A DNA stretch of 8,275 nt from an uncultured Altererythrobacter sp. (GCA_938009055.1 CALLIO010000042.1:1-8275), one strand, 5' to 3'; positions 1 to 6,191 are shown, counted from the stretch's first letter. The notes: generated from the sequence alone by a model not told the origin. Program-made: numbers and translations.

Positions 1-327
1 ATTGTCGATCACTGGCAAGTGGCGAATGCGCCGCTTTGTCATCAATCCCAATGCATCATTGATTGAAGTGGCTGGCTCAACCGTGATGGCAGGCGCTGTC
101 ATAATCTGTCCGACTTGGCGGCCAAGGCAAATCTCGCCTTCGTCAGCCAACCGGTAAATCACATCGCGTTCGGAGAAGATGCCGACAACACGTCCCCCTT
201 CTGTAACGGGCAAAGCACCAATTCGCTTGCCAGCCAGCATGCCAACGGCGTCGCGAACAGGGGTTGAGACTTCGCATGCGATGATGTCAGTTGAATCGCG
301 GTCAGCGATGATTTGAGCGATATCCAT
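1..327 (-). CDS. CBS-domain-pair protein (3' end outside window)
   Basis: The first 109 residues of a small cytosolic protein made of tandem CBS domains; the C-terminus lies beyond base 1. Residues about 18-68 form the first CBS unit (AVGMLAGKRIGALPV, then VVGIFSERDVIYRLADEG). The second starts near residue 73 (VGQIMTAPAITVEP) and contains the typical RRIRHLPVIDN at 100-109. Stand-alone CBS pairs of this kind are usually about 140 residues and bind adenine nucleotides or NAD(H) as regulatory sensors; the partner cannot be told from the sequence. The ATG at 327 is preceded by a perfect AGGAGG ten bases upstream, so the start is secure. The gene diverges from the small membrane protein to its right. 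Family assignment is from motif recognition and is strong; the physiological role is unknown. Confidence 0.9.
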   Translation of the reverse strand, partial: MDIAQIIADRDSTDIIACEVSTPVRDAVGMLAGKRIGALPVTEGGRVVGIFSERDVIYRLADEGEICLGRQVGQIMTAPAITVEPATSINDALGLMTKRRIRHLPVIDN

Positions 328-337
328 AATGTCCTCT

Positions 338-343
338 CCTCCT
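338..343 (-). promoter_or_regulatory. Shine-Dalgarno site of the CBS protein gene
   Basis: On the minus strand these bases read AGGAGG, ten bases before the ATG at 327; a further GAGAGG-like purine run lies closer. It fixes the start of the CBS protein. No convincing -35/-10 pair was found for either divergent gene in the stretch from 344 to 443. Confidence 0.8.
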
Positions 344-443
344 GTGGCTACAAAGCAATTGTGCCATCTTGCTGGCGAAAAGGCGAATCCACACCAGCCA
401 AAATTGATCCGAAATGGGATTGCAACCTTTGGCAAGCGAGCGC

Positions 444-773
444 ATGGACGAAGCTATGTTCCGCAAATTCAACAGCGAATCGCCGCTTGATGATCCCGAA
501 AACGCAGCCCACGCATGGGCGCGCTATCGCCGGATTATGCGGTTTATGTTCCTTGTAACAGTCGCTGTTGTCGCGCTCGCCATTGCAGCGCTTTATGCGC
601 AAAATGACGCTGTTTCGATCCACTTCTATATTGCTGTGGCGTTGGGAGTGGGATTTTCCATGTTGCTGGCCAGCGCACTGATGGGGCTGATTTTCCTGTC
701 AAACGGGACGGGTCATGACGCATCAGTCGATAACACTTTGCCCGACAATGATCCTGATAATCCAGCGAGTTAG
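444..773 (+). CDS. Small two-helix inner-membrane protein, unknown function
   Basis: A protein of about 109 residues that I do not recognise by name; it resembles short hypothetical membrane proteins common in sphingomonads. It has a charged N-terminal part (FRKFNSESPLDDPENAAHAWARYRRIMR) followed by two hydrophobic helices, FMFLVTVAVVALAIAALYA and FYIAVALGVGFSMLLASALMGLIFL. A short hydrophilic linker joins them and the tail is Asp/Asn-rich (DNTLPDNDPDNPAS). The Arg-rich face before helix 1 suggests the N-terminus is cytoplasmic, with both termini inside. The start is uncertain: ATG codons at 414, 444 and 456 are all in frame and none has a good Shine-Dalgarno. I chose 444 as a compromise, because 414 adds ten residues of unconvincing sequence; 456 (MFRKF) is also credible. 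Its stop lies six bases from the converging ferredoxin stop. Confidence 0.72.
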   Translation: MDEAMFRKFNSESPLDDPENAAHAWARYRRIMRFMFLVTVAVVALAIAALYAQNDAVSIHFYIAVALGVGFSMLLASALMGLIFLSNGTGHDASVDNTLPDNDPDNPAS

Positions 774-779
774 CGCTGC

Positions 780-1178
780 TTAGCCAGCTTTGTGGAGCCG
801 GAATTCCTCGACTGGCTTGCCGCCTATCAAATGCTGTTGGATGATTTGCTCGAGCACTTCTGGCGAGCAGGAATGATACCAAACTTCATCCGGCCAGATC
901 ACGGCAATGGGCCCATGCGAACAGATTTGCAGGCAATCCGCCTTGCTACGCTGCACGCCGCCGCCTGACCCGCGCGGATGATCCGAAGTTCGCCGTGGCC
1001 CGGCAAGCCCAAGCTCTTTCAGCCTGTTCTTCAAATAGATCCACGATGCTTCGCCTACCTCAGGCGCACAGCATTTCTGCTTTTCACTGAGCGCACAAAG
1101 AAAGATATGGCGATCAAGCTTCGCACCATATTTCTTGGCCAGCGCAGTTTGCGCAGCAAGCAGACTGTTCTCGCTCAT
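780..1178 (-). CDS. Thioredoxin-like [2Fe-2S] ferredoxin domain protein
   Basis: A 132-residue cytosolic protein of the thioredoxin-like [2Fe-2S] ferredoxin family (NuoE C-terminal / Shethna-type fold), which carries one [2Fe-2S] cluster as an electron carrier or a structural/regulatory cofactor. Candidate ligands are C28 (HIFLC), C36 or C37 (KQKCC), and C82 and C86 (ADCLQIC, followed by SHGPIAVIWPDEVWYHSC). C104 is an extra cysteine. The C-terminal SPEVLEQIIQQHLIGGKPVEEFRL is typical of this subfamily. The ATG at 1178 is chosen because its A is the last base of the upstream peptidase's TGA stop, and GAGAG lies seven bases before it. A longer in-frame reading from 1250 would extend far into the peptidase gene and is unlikely. 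The redox partner is unknown; overlap with the peptidase gene indicates co-translation, not necessarily shared function. Confidence 0.9.
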   Translation of the reverse strand: MSENSLLAAQTALAKKYGAKLDRHIFLCALSEKQKCCAPEVGEASWIYLKNRLKELGLAGPRRTSDHPRGSGGGVQRSKADCLQICSHGPIAVIWPDEVWYHSCSPEVLEQIIQQHLIGGKPVEEFRLHKAG

Positions 1179-3373
1179 CAATCGTCTCTCACAGTCTCGA
1201 TATTCTGCACTAGCCATTGGTCGAGCCAGCTGAAGACGGTGTTGTGCCATTGGAGCGAATTCTTAGCGCCAAGCACCCAATGGTTTTCATCCGGGAAAAC
1301 CAGCAATTGCGATGGAATGTTCCGCTCTTGCAAAGCTGTGAAGCTTTGAATGCCTTGAGTGTAAGGAACTCGAAAATCATTCTCGCCAGCAATCACCAAC
1401 ATCGGTGTTTGCCAATTGTCGACGTGATTGACGGGATTCCACTTCTCGTAATTTTGGGGCACTTGCGCATAAGATCCGCCAAAATCCCAGCGCGGGAACC
1501 ACAATTCCTCTGTCGCGTAGTAAAAGCTGCGCATATCGAACAAGCCATCATGCTGGATCAGGCATTGGAAGCGCTTAGGCCATTTGCCAGCAATCCAATT
1601 GACCATATATCCGCCATAGCTTGCCCCCATTGCGCATGCATTGGATGCATCAATCTGGCGGTCGAGCTGGGCAGCAGCTTCAAGACCTTTTTGCAAATCC
1701 ACCAAAGGCTTGCCGCCCCAATCCTGATTGATTGAGTCTTTGAACTTTTGGCCATATCCAGCGCTACCGTGAAAATCGACTGAGATCACTGCATAGCCTT
1801 GGCTTGCCAAAACGCGCGGGTTCCATCGAGTGGACCAAGCATCGCGGAATGATCCTTGTGGGCCCCCGTGGATATAGAGAATTGCCGGCATTTTGCCGTC
1901 ATATTCTTCCAGCTTGGTAATCTGGCCCCAGACTTCATCACCTTCTGCACCTGCAAAGCTGAAGCGAGTTGTGACTGTGCTTGCCAGTTTGCCCACTTTG
2001 CTCATCGCAGCATCAGTAAGCGGTTGCGATTGCTTGCCTCCGCGCGAGAGGAACAATTCACTCGGCGCGCCGATCGAATTGCGCGTGAAGAGAATATCGC
2101 CGCCAGGCAAAGCGGTGACATTGCTGATATTGGCTTCATAGCCCGCCATCAAATCGAACTTTTCAATGCGGCCGGTTTTCACATCCACTTTGAACAAAGG
2201 ATTGTCGAGCACATCGGTGGCCGTGGCGAGCAAATGCTGGCCATCCTTCGTCCAGCTAAGCGAACCAAAACTGCGGTCGAAATCAGGGGTTAGCTCGCGC
2301 ACAGCCCCGCTTTTCAATTCACGCAGATAAATGCTCAAACGATCGGATTCATATCCGGGCCGCTTCATCGCAAGATAAGCAAGCATCTTGCCATCGGGCG
2401 AAGGCGTTGGATGCGAATCGTATGCTTTGTTTGACGCAGTTAGCTCAACTGGGCCAGATCCGCTGAGATCAGACCAGTAAATGTCGAGATCGGTCGAGAC
2501 AGGCTCGGATGCATCGTCAAGGCGCGCTTTGAAATAGAGGCCGGAGGAATCCGGTGCCCAAGCAATATCGCTGCTGCCGCCAAAGGGCATGCTTGGCGTA
2601 TTGGCAGTAATTCCATTTGCTGGATCGCGGCCGTCGGCTGGCACGCCGTCACCCACAATCTGGCCTTCTTCCAAGCTGAAGACGAAGACTCGGTTCGTCG
2701 TGCCTGGCGAAGTCCAATGATCCCAATGGCGGACAAAGCCATCGCTATTGTCATAAAGCCGCCCTGAACCGGGCCCCGGCGTATGTTTCTTGCCGTCATC
2801 TTCGCAGCCAAATCGCGGGCAATCGCGGGCAATTGGTGCCCAAACTGCGACTTTGCTTGTATCGGGCGAAAGCTTGTAGCCACTGGGCGATTTGCCATTC
2901 CAATCGCCGACGAGCATGGGGCCAGTTACATTGCCATTGGCCTCCAACGCTGCGCGCCACAGCCGCGTGGCTTTATTGGGCGCTTCTTCTCCACTCGCTT
3001 CTTCTTCTGGATCGCGGTCGGAAAGGAAGTAGAGGAAATTGTCCGCGCCAAAACTCAAAGATGATGCACTGCCGCCCAAATCAATTGGCACGGCTGCCTT
3101 GCCCGGTGCATTCAAATCCAAGAGGAAATATTGCGGCGTGCGCTCGTAAGTTTCGCCATCCGTTTCAGTCACGCGATAGACAGCATAGCGACCGTCAGGC
3201 GTGACAATCGGTGAGCCCAGCCGAGGCATCGTGATGAGATCTTGTGCGCTCATCGGCTTTTGCGCCTCCATATCAGCGCCGCCTTTATCAGCGCTGGCAT
3301 GATCATCAGCAAGAGCGGGAAATGCGACGAAAAGCGCTGCGGCTGGCAGCGCGTTCAAAAGACGTGTTTTCAT
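1178..3373 (-). CDS. Exported S9 family peptidase (prolyl oligopeptidase / acylaminoacyl-peptidase type)
   Basis: A 731-residue serine peptidase predicted to act in the periplasm on short peptides. Residues 1-22 are a Sec signal peptide ending in PALA before DDHAS. Residues about 45-460 form a beta-propeller with repeated TPDGRYAVY / SPDGKMLAYLA / SWTKDGQHLLA strands, which in this family screens out folded substrates. The C-terminal alpha/beta-hydrolase domain (about 470-731) has the oxyanion HGGP at 502-505, nucleophile Ser585 in GASYGGYM, Asp666 in AGENDFRVP and His698 in DENHW, so the triad is complete. The propeller contains FVRHWDHW, a segment common to proteobacterial members. Length is normal for the family. 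The ATG at 3373 gives an ideal signal peptide, although no good Shine-Dalgarno precedes it. It follows popZ by 51 nt and overlaps the ferredoxin gene by one base. Exact substrate specificity (dipeptidyl- versus acyl-peptidase) cannot be read from sequence. Confidence 0.95.
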   Translation of the reverse strand: MKTRLLNALPAAALFVAFPALADDHASADKGGADMEAQKPMSAQDLITMPRLGSPIVTPDGRYAVYRVTETDGETYERTPQYFLLDLNAPGKAAVPIDLGGSASSLSFGADNFLYFLSDRDPEEEASGEEAPNKATRLWRAALEANGNVTGPMLVGDWNGKSPSGYKLSPDTSKVAVWAPIARDCPRFGCEDDGKKHTPGPGSGRLYDNSDGFVRHWDHWTSPGTTNRVFVFSLEEGQIVGDGVPADGRDPANGITANTPSMPFGGSSDIAWAPDSSGLYFKARLDDASEPVSTDLDIYWSDLSGSGPVELTASNKAYDSHPTPSPDGKMLAYLAMKRPGYESDRLSIYLRELKSGAVRELTPDFDRSFGSLSWTKDGQHLLATATDVLDNPLFKVDVKTGRIEKFDLMAGYEANISNVTALPGGDILFTRNSIGAPSELFLSRGGKQSQPLTDAAMSKVGKLASTVTTRFSFAGAEGDEVWGQITKLEEYDGKMPAILYIHGGPQGSFRDAWSTRWNPRVLASQGYAVISVDFHGSAGYGQKFKDSINQDWGGKPLVDLQKGLEAAAQLDRQIDASNACAMGASYGGYMVNWIAGKWPKRFQCLIQHDGLFDMRSFYYATEELWFPRWDFGGSYAQVPQNYEKWNPVNHVDNWQTPMLVIAGENDFRVPYTQGIQSFTALQERNIPSQLLVFPDENHWVLGAKNSLQWHNTVFSWLDQWLVQNIETVRDD
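2811..2830. repeat. Tandem exact 10-bp duplication inside the peptidase gene
   Basis: AATCGCGGGC occurs twice head to tail and the next three bases (AAT) continue the period. It encodes part of ARDCPRFGC around residues 183-190 of the S9 peptidase. Ten is not a multiple of three, so the two copies are read in different frames. The reading frame and family motifs are intact on both sides, so if it arose by slippage it has been compensated; chance is the simpler explanation. Confidence 0.45.
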
Positions 3374-3387
3374 GGAAAGACTGGTTA

Positions 3388-3403
3388 GCGCGCTGCTTCG
3401 CGC
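3388..3403. repeat. Short GC-rich hairpin between popZ and the peptidase gene
   Basis: GCGCG and CGCGC arms of five bases flank a six-base loop within the 51-nt gap between the popZ stop and the peptidase start. No T-run follows on the minus strand, so it is not a standard intrinsic terminator. It could slow transcription or stabilise an mRNA end within the operon, or be chance in GC-rich spacer. Confidence 0.3.
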
Positions 3404-3424
3404 AAATCCAGCACTTGCGCTTGC

Positions 3425-3943
3425 TTACTTGTCCTTGCGCGCGATCCGGGCAATTTCGTCCTGAACCATTTGCTCGACCATGCCGGGCAAATTGGCATCA
3501 AGCCATTCTGCCAGCATTGGGCGCAGCATTTCGCGAGCAAGCCCTTCGAGTGAGGTCTCACCAGAACGGACAATTTGCGGTGGTGCGCTTGGTTGAGCCA
3601 GCATTGCCAGCGCATCCAGGTTTTCGCGCATATTCTGGCGCGCTGCATCATTGGTCAGCGGAGCATCTTCGTTCGCCTCCAATTCTGTGTCAGCTTCGAG
3701 CGCTTCTTCTTCGATCAATGAGTCAGTTTGGTCGGAGGCCACATCGTTATCCTCGACAAATTCCATTTCAGCCAGATCCAGCACTTCTTCGCTGGCTTCT
3801 TCCGCGCTGTCTGGAGCTTGTGTCACACCGTCAGTTTCGCGCTGGCGACGCATGGCTGCTGCATCGAGCCTATTGTCGCGCGCGATCACTTTCTTGATCG
3901 ATTCAAGAATCTCTTCCACTGAAGCTTCCTCTGACTGTCCCAT
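3425..3943 (-). CDS. popZ: PopZ-family (DUF2497) polar organising protein
   Basis: A 172-residue protein with the three-part layout of Caulobacter PopZ. The N-terminal helix SVEEILESIKKVIARD (residues 8-23) corresponds to the partner-binding helix. The middle (about 36-100) is strongly acidic and apparently disordered. The C-terminal helices are LEGLAREMLRPMLAEWLDANLPGMVEQMVQDEIARIAR (about 132-169), matching the oligomerisation region with its hallmark LRPxLxEWLDxNLPxxVE. In Caulobacter, PopZ forms a condensate at cell poles that anchors the ParB-parS centromere and recruits regulators; that role is inferred here. Caulobacter PopZ is 177 residues, so length is normal. I chose ATG 3943; a TTG five codons upstream (3958) is possible but unneeded. 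Unlike the Caulobacter linker it has very few prolines. It sits 39 nt downstream of tolC, probably in the same transcript. Confidence 0.88.
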   Translation of the reverse strand: MGQSEEASVEEILESIKKVIARDNRLDAAAMRRQRETDGVTQAPDSAEEASEEVLDLAEMEFVEDNDVASDQTDSLIEEEALEADTELEANEDAPLTNDAARQNMRENLDALAMLAQPSAPPQIVRSGETSLEGLAREMLRPMLAEWLDANLPGMVEQMVQDEIARIARKDK

Positions 3944-3982
3944 GCGGATTGCCCCCAAAACGCGTTAACCATTCGAATCACT

Positions 3983-5443
3983 CTATTGAGCGTCGTTTGG
4001 AGGTCCGATTGTCGCGTCAGAGGCGGGAATGTCAACGGTTCTGGTCGATTGTGGAGTAGGATCAGGGTCGCGCGCCCAATCAAACCACTTGCCCTTAACG
4101 CGGTTGTAATTGGTCAGTGGATCATAGAGCGGACCGCCGGTTTCCAAGTTCAAATCGCGCGCTTCCGCCTTGCCCATGGCGGCCAGCAGGCTGAAGCCAG
4201 CGACATAGGCATTTCTGCGAGCTGTCACTAATTGGACACGGGCTGAAAGCAATTCTTGCTCGGCATTGAGGACATCCAAAATCGAGCGATTGCCAATCGA
4301 ATTTTCCGCACGCACGCCTTCCAAGCTGAGTTCAGCGGCTGAAACAGCAGCTTGGGAGCTTTCGATGATGGCATTGGCAGCTTGCCAGCTTGACCATGCT
4401 GAACGCGTTTGCGCGATGACAGAACGCTCGGTTGCGATACTGCTTTCAAGTGCTGCGCCTGCCAAAGCTTGGGCTTGGCGTTCCAAGGCAGCGGGCCTGC
4501 CGCCTTGGTAGAGTGGGATGGAGACTTGCACGCCGGCATTGGCAGTGGTTTCGCTTTGCGCGAATTGCGCGCCCAAATTGCCGCCTAGGGTTCCGTAGAA
4601 GTCGTTGTAATTGCCTCTTGCAAAGGCGGAAACTGTCGGCAGCCGCGATGCGCCTGCTACATCAATGTCAATCTCAGCAGCGCGGGCGCGATCATTGGCA
4701 GCGATCAAATCGGGATTGCTTTCCAATGCGACAACAACCGCTTGGCCAACATTGTCCGGCAGGCCCGGTAGTGGGGGAGGCGATTCAAGATTTGAAGGAG
4801 CCTTGCCAACCAGTTGGATGTAAGTTTCACGAGCACCGGTCAGATTGGCGCGCGCGCCGCGCAAATCGCCTTCGGCCACAGCCAAGCGCGATTGTGATTG
4901 CGCAACGTCAGTCCGCGTCAAATCGCCGATTTCAAACCGGTCGCTTGTGGCCTCGACATTGACGCTCAAAACTTCAACTTGATTGGCCGCAAGCGCAACC
5001 AAAGCTTCATTGCGCAGCACATCCATATAAGCGGCAACAACTTGGCTGAAGATTGCGCTTTCCGTTCCGCGCAAATCGGCTTGGCCAGCTGAAACGCGGT
5101 TCTTTGCCGCTTTGATCCCGTTTTTGACAGCGCCACCAGAGTAAAGCGGCACGGACAGGCTGGTTTCGACGCCGAGAGTGCGTGAGGGCGCTGTGAAGCT
5201 GTTGGCTGACTGACGCACAAATTCGATATGCGTTGCTGTTGCTGTCGCATTTGGCCGGCCATTGGCTTTTTGCAAAGCCACAGTTTCATCAGTCGCGCGC
5301 TGGCTGGCACGCGCGGATTGCAAAGTCGGATTGGTATTATACGCGCTTACCAGTGCTTCACGCAGAGTGTCAGCCTGTGCAGCACTGGGCAAACACAGCG
5401 CACTGCTGGCGAGGATTAGCGAAAGGCGGCGGCGCAAATGCAA
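3983..5443 (-). CDS. tolC: TolC family outer-membrane channel protein
   Basis: An outer-membrane efflux/type I secretion channel of 486 residues; such proteins form trimeric tunnels that join inner-membrane pumps to the exterior. The internal duplication is visible: LREALVSAYNTNPTL (about 27-41) matches AVVVALESNPDL; SVPLYSGG (97-104) matches SIPLYQGG (308-315); and GDLTRTDVAQSQSRLAVAEGDL (from 173) matches GNRSILDVLNAEQELLSAR (from 384). These are the strand and coiled-coil segments of the two OEP repeats. The only in-frame ATG (5554) lies deep in the upstream gene and gives a poor N-terminus. TTG at 5443 gives HLRRRLSLILASSALCLPSAAQA, a good signal peptide cleaved before DTLRE, with GGAG 11 bases upstream and the previous stop 4 bases away. 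TTG at 5437 is an alternative. The C-terminus has a Pro/Asp/Ser/Thr-rich tail of about 40 residues. The cognate pump is not in the window. Confidence 0.93.
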   Translation of the reverse strand: MHLRRRLSLILASSALCLPSAAQADTLREALVSAYNTNPTLQSARASQRATDETVALQKANGRPNATATATHIEFVRQSANSFTAPSRTLGVETSLSVPLYSGGAVKNGIKAAKNRVSAGQADLRGTESAIFSQVVAAYMDVLRNEALVALAANQVEVLSVNVEATSDRFEIGDLTRTDVAQSQSRLAVAEGDLRGARANLTGARETYIQLVGKAPSNLESPPPLPGLPDNVGQAVVVALESNPDLIAANDRARAAEIDIDVAGASRLPTVSAFARGNYNDFYGTLGGNLGAQFAQSETTANAGVQVSIPLYQGGRPAALERQAQALAGAALESSIATERSVIAQTRSAWSSWQAANAIIESSQAAVSAAELSLEGVRAENSIGNRSILDVLNAEQELLSARVQLVTARRNAYVAGFSLLAAMGKAEARDLNLETGGPLYDPLTNYNRVKGKWFDWARDPDPTPQSTRTVDIPASDATIGPPNDAQ

Positions 5444-5447
5444 GCTC

Positions 5448-6041
5448 TTAAAAGCTCCATTCCTCTGCCTTGTCGAAGGCGTGGAGGACGGGAACGCCCA
5501 TTTCAGCAAGCGATTGCAAGGACACTTGGCCTGCAACTTTGCGGCCAGACGCAAGCCGAGTGATGCCGCGCGTGATCTGTCCGGTCACGATCCGTCCATT
5601 GTCTTCAAGCCGTTTGGCCAGACCTTTGGGCAATTGCTCGATCGCGCCATCTACTAGGATCAGTGAATAGGTTTTGCGGCCTGCTTTGCTGGCAGCATCA
5701 TCGGCTGAGATTGTATCGACCTTGGCCACAAGCGGTGTGACAAGTTCCGTCAAATAGGACGAGCCGCCTTCGACTACCAATACGTTGTCATCAGCTTTGG
5801 GTGCAGCTTCTGCCAGCATCTTGCCGTGGAACAAGGGCGAGGGGAGATAGCCGCCATCGCCCAAGGGCACAGCGCGGTCCATATAGGCAATGGGCTTGGC
5901 GGCTTCAGGCACGTATTTCTCGCGCTCAACAGTGCCCATCCGCGCCAGCACAAACAATTCATTCACGCCGCTGGTGCGCAATTGACTATCCACCATCGCT
6001 TTGCGAGCGCTGGTCATATCTGCGGCCATTTCAGATGTCAT
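5448..6041 (-). CDS. Protein-L-isoaspartate O-methyltransferase-like protein, probably degenerate
   Basis: A 197-residue cytosolic protein related to PIMT (Pcm), which uses S-adenosylmethionine to repair isoaspartyl residues. The N-terminal half is recognisable: RKAMVDSQLRTSGVNELFVLARMGTVEREKYVPEAAKPIAYMDRAVPLGDGG (about 13-64). SAM motif I, normally of the form VLEIGTGSGYQ, is here VLVVEGGSSYL (87-97), so two of its three glycines are replaced. The usual substrate-loop QTISQPY is replaced by YLPSPLF. About 25 residues between motif I and the ILVDGA strand (128-133) are absent compared with E. coli PIMT as I remember it. I infer weak or no methyltransferase activity. AGAGG nine bases before the ATG at 6041 supports this start. 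It heads the presumed operon and its TAA is 4 bases from the tolC start. Related diverged PIMT-like proteins beside tolC occur in other sphingomonads. Confidence 0.85.
   Translation of the reverse strand: MTSEMAADMTSARKAMVDSQLRTSGVNELFVLARMGTVEREKYVPEAAKPIAYMDRAVPLGDGGYLPSPLFHGKMLAEAAPKADDNVLVVEGGSSYLTELVTPLVAKVDTISADDAASKAGRKTYSLILVDGAIEQLPKGLAKRLEDNGRIVTGQITRGITRLASGRKVAGQVSLQSLAEMGVPVLHAFDKAEEWSF
5455..5458 (-). promoter_or_regulatory. Likely ribosome-binding site for the TTG start of tolC
   Basis: On the minus strand these bases read GGAG, within the last codons of the PIMT-like gene and 11 bases before the TTG at 5443. The placement, plus the signal peptide that begins exactly there, supports a TTG start and translational coupling with the upstream gene. 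Confidence 0.5.
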
Positions 6042-6060
6042 AGTTTGGAACCTCTACAGG

Positions 6061-6082
6061 CTGTATTACATCGACAATACAG
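6061..6082. promoter_or_regulatory. Perfect 7-bp inverted repeat overlapping the candidate promoter (possible operator)
   Basis: CTGTATT and AATACAG are exact reverse complements separated by eight bases. The palindrome covers the -10 and much of the spacer of the candidate promoter for the tolC operon. The size and layout fit a dimeric repressor site such as those of TetR- or MarR-type regulators, but no regulator gene is in the window and the regulator is unknown. Confidence 0.4.
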
Positions 6083-6090
6083 TTCGTCAA
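6063..6090 (-). promoter_or_regulatory. Candidate sigma-70-type promoter for the PIMT-like/tolC operon
   Basis: On the minus strand TTGACG (6090-6085, five of six matches to the -35 consensus) is followed after 16 bases by TAATAC (6068-6063), a weak -10 element. Transcription from it would start about 15-20 bases before the AGAGG ribosome site of the first operon gene. The spacing and position fit; the -10 is poor, so this is a reasonable candidate and not certain. Confidence 0.45.
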
Positions 6091-6128
6091 TCTTCTCTAA
6101 CGATCCGATCTGTTTCCGCCAAGCCATT

Positions 6129-6145
6129 TGCGCCGATTTGGCGCA
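6129..6145. repeat. Short inverted repeat TGCGCC-N5-GGCGCA
   Basis: Six-base perfect arms around a five-base centre in the spacer between the divergent operon and fumarase. It may be a protein-binding site or, given GC-rich arms, a small hairpin. No T-run follows on either strand that would make it a terminator. Confidence 0.35.
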
Positions 6146-6168
6146 GGCGTGCAATTTTCGCATGGTTC

Positions 6169-6191
6169 CTCTAGCTATTCATGCGCTAGAG
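6169..6191. repeat. Inverted repeat CTCTAGC-N9-GCTAGAG upstream of fumarase
   Basis: Seven-base perfect arms, extended to nine of ten with flanking TT/AA pairs, lie 40-63 bases before the fumarase start codon. This is where an operator or a 5' untranslated hairpin would lie. I found no strong -35/-10 pair for fumarase to place it against. Confidence 0.35.

Larger units (their letters stand above)
780..6041 (-). other. Presumed five-gene operon: PIMT-like, tolC, popZ, S9 peptidase, ferredoxin
   Basis: All five genes read leftward with gaps of 4, 39 and 51 nt and a final one-base TGATG overlap. No convincing intrinsic terminator lies between them. The first two and last two pairs look translationally coupled; popZ and the peptidase could also have their own promoters. 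No terminator is seen after the ferredoxin, whose stop is six bases from that of the converging membrane-protein gene. Confidence 0.6.

Noticed and set aside
760..800. Bidirectional terminator between the converging membrane-protein and ferredoxin genes
   Set aside because: The stops are six bases apart and I could find no stem of useful length followed by a T-run on either strand.
2811..2833. Tandem 10-bp repeat as a possible mobile or phase-variation element
   Set aside because: Only two copies, in a coding region with frame and family motifs intact on both sides; two copies are not enough for slippage-based switching to be likely.
3244..3897. A plus-strand open frame of 217 codons opposite popZ and the peptidase start
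   Set aside because: Arg/Ala/Leu-rich translation typical of antisense shadow frames, with no domain, and it spans the boundary between two clear genes on the other strand.
5444..5554. 37-residue N-terminal extension of TolC from the ATG at 5554
   Set aside because: It overlaps the PIMT-like gene by 107 bases, lacks a signal peptide at its own N-terminus, and the internal TTG start gives an ideal one.
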